From Actinomycetota bacterium (lineage in GTDB: Bacteria; Actinomycetota; Actinomycetes; Actinomycetales; Microbacteriaceae), in NCBI GenBank assembly GCA_009927245.1, contig RFNI01000239.1, forward strand, positions 1 through 7,307: a stretch of 7,307 nt of DNA. Reading direction: 5' to 3'. Position 1 is the stretch's first letter; every line of letters starts with the position of its first letter. Below, in pieces: positions 6,443-7,307 of this stretch. Under the pieces are notes generated by a model. That model saw only the letters and a list, made by a program, of their open reading frames with translations. It ran no database searches and was not told the origin of the DNA. The position numbers were made by a program, and so were the translations under genes.

Positions 6443-7176
6443 TGAATACACCAAGAGAAGCAACAAGACTTAGAGTTTCTGTAATTGGAGCAGGACCTGT
6501 CGGTTTAGCTTTAGCTAAAGCCATCTCTGATGCAGGGCATTCTCTTATTTCAATCTCAACAACTGATCCGGTTAGAGCAAGCCAAGTTGAAACCGTTCTT
6601 CCTGGTGTTCAAATCCTTCCGGTAGTTGATGCTGTTACTGATGTTGATCTAGTTATCTTTGCAATTCCAGGTAATCAGATTAGAGATTTAGTAAAGGGAC
6701 TTGTTGCAACTGAATCACTGAACCGGGGAACTCTGCTGGTTCACACTTCAGCTGATTATGGTTATGAAGTTTTTGATGAGGCACTAGGTGCTGGTGTTGT
6801 CCCGATGGCTATTCATCCAGCAATGAGATTTACCGGTTTTAGTTCTATCGATAGAGCAAGACTGGTTGATAGCTATATCGCTGTTGATGCTCCTCGTGCT
6901 GTATTACCGGTTGCTCAAACGCTTGCTATTGAACTAGGTGGTGAACCAGTTCATGTTCCAAGTGAAGCGAGAACTAAATACGCTGAAGCTATATCAGTTG
7001 CTGGAACCTTTACTTCGCTCATCGTTGGTCAAGCAATTACCTTGCTTGAAGATGCTGGTATCGATAAACCTAGAAACCTACTCGGTGGAATCTTTAGATC
7101 TTCTCTTGAAGAATCGCTGAGAACTGGAGTTCCTGAGATTGACCCAGCTGAACTATTTGATGGGGATAACCAGTGA
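6442..7176 (+). CDS. Rossmann-fold / DUF2520 domain protein, putative NAD(P)-dependent oxidoreductase
   Basis: The 244-residue product starts with a Rossmann nucleotide-binding fold. RVSVIGAGPVGLALAKAI (11-28) holds the GxGxxG motif, VDLVIFAIPGNQI (68-80) is the following strand and loop, and LLVHTSADY (98-106) comes next. AIHPAMRFTGFSS (123-135) and the helical C-terminal part from about 170 (TKYAEAISVAGTFTSLIVGQAITLLEDAGI) match the DUF2520-type arrangement, related in plan to 6-phosphogluconate and ketopantoate reductase C-domains. The chemistry is unproven. Because the gene lies directly upstream of panC and overlaps it (GTGA), a ketopantoate reductase-like role is an attractive inference. 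It is not a classical PanE by eye. The ATG overlaps the DUF3180 stop (TGATG), with no evident Shine-Dalgarno, so coupling is likely. Arginine is coded almost only by AGA (12 of 14). Confidence 0.85.
   Translation: MNTPREATRLRVSVIGAGPVGLALAKAISDAGHSLISISTTDPVRASQVETVLPGVQILPVVDAVTDVDLVIFAIPGNQIRDLVKGLVATESLNRGTLLVHTSADYGYEVFDEALGAGVVPMAIHPAMRFTGFSSIDRARLVDSYIAVDAPRAVLPVAQTLAIELGGEPVHVPSEARTKYAEAISVAGTFTSLIVGQAITLLEDAGIDKPRNLLGGIFRSSLEESLRTGVPEIDPAELFDGDNQ
7162..7166 (+). promoter_or_regulatory. Shine-Dalgarno for panC
   Basis: GGGGA ends 6 nt before GTG 7173, in the last codons of the DUF2520 gene. It supports the overlapping GTG start. Confidence 0.65.
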
Positions 7177-7307
7177 AGGTAGTTCACACAGTTCAAGACC
7201 TAAGAGCAGAACTTGAGGGCAAGGCAAATGTTGGTTTTGTCCCGACCATGGGGGCACTGCACGAAGGTCATATGTCTCTTATTGAACTAGCTCAAAAAGA
7301 GGCTGAA
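7173..7307 (+). CDS. panC: pantothenate synthetase PanC (N-terminal 45 codons, cut by window end)
   Basis: ATP-dependent ligase that joins pantoate and beta-alanine, via a pantoyl-adenylate, to form pantothenate for coenzyme A. Only the first 45 residues are present and the frame is open to the last base. They include VGFVPTMGALHEGHMSLIEL (20-39), which holds the PTMGALHEGH signature with H30 and H33 of the HxGH adenylate-forming motif. The family is usually about 280-310 residues, so most of the gene lies outside. The GTG start overlaps the upstream TGA (GTGA) and is preceded by GGGGA. The N-terminus MKVVHTVQDLRAEL resembles other PanCs. It is the last visible member of the ftsH-led gene run. 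Confidence 0.95.
   Translation, partial: MKVVHTVQDLRAELEGKANVGFVPTMGALHEGHMSLIELAQKEAE

Noticed and set aside
1..7307. Mobile element, CRISPR, prophage, toxin-antitoxin or defence system
   Set aside because: No transposase, integrase, direct-repeat array, tRNA-linked attachment site or unrecognised gene cluster is seen; all genes belong to housekeeping families or conserved neighbours.

Overview
The window is a compact, essentially gene-filled housekeeping segment with every gene on the + strand. Gene content, gene order and protein sequences point to an actinobacterium, most probably family Microbacteriaceae. The main clues are the order tilS-hpt-ftsH-folE-folP-folB-folK-DUF3180-DUF2520-panC, the SHWRGH-type DHPS loop, the DUF3180 protein and the TAnnnT-type -10 element. 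GC sampled by eye is in the mid-40s percent. That is low for the family and would suit a small-genome planktonic lineage of the Rhodoluna/Aquiluna type; the lineage is inference, not shown by the sequence.

Layout. Positions 5-1546 hold tilS (tRNA-Ile2 lysidine synthetase) and hpt (hypoxanthine-guanine phosphoribosyltransferase), joined stop-to-start (TAAGTG). Positions 1547-1653 are the only real intergenic region. It contains a small hairpin, a good sigma70-type promoter (CTGACA-N17-TAGCCT) and a short leader in which a strong Shine-Dalgarno is separated from the ftsH ATG by an all-G-C hairpin. From 1654 to the end of the window runs one tightly packed, apparently polycistronic unit: ftsH (membrane AAA+ zinc protease), folE, folP, folB, folK (four folate-pathway enzymes), a DUF3180 membrane protein, a Rossmann/DUF2520 putative NAD(P)-binding protein, and the first 45 codons of panC (pantothenate synthetase), cut by the window edge.

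How the genes work together. FolE makes dihydroneopterin triphosphate from GTP. FolB converts dihydroneopterin to 6-hydroxymethyl-dihydropterin, FolK pyrophosphorylates it, and FolP joins it to p-aminobenzoate to give dihydropteroate. PanC joins pantoate and beta-alanine for coenzyme A synthesis, and the DUF2520 protein beside it is a plausible but unproven pantoate-pathway reductase. Junctions after ftsH are gaps or overlaps of 8 nt or less (ATGA, GTGA and TGATG overlaps), so translational coupling is likely. Several internal genes have no clear ribosome binding site of their own.

No mobile element, RNA gene, CRISPR array, broken gene or defence-like system is visible. The points most worth a second look are the ftsH leader, the two genes of unknown function between folK and panC, and the non-standard residues in the FolE triphosphate-binding segment.
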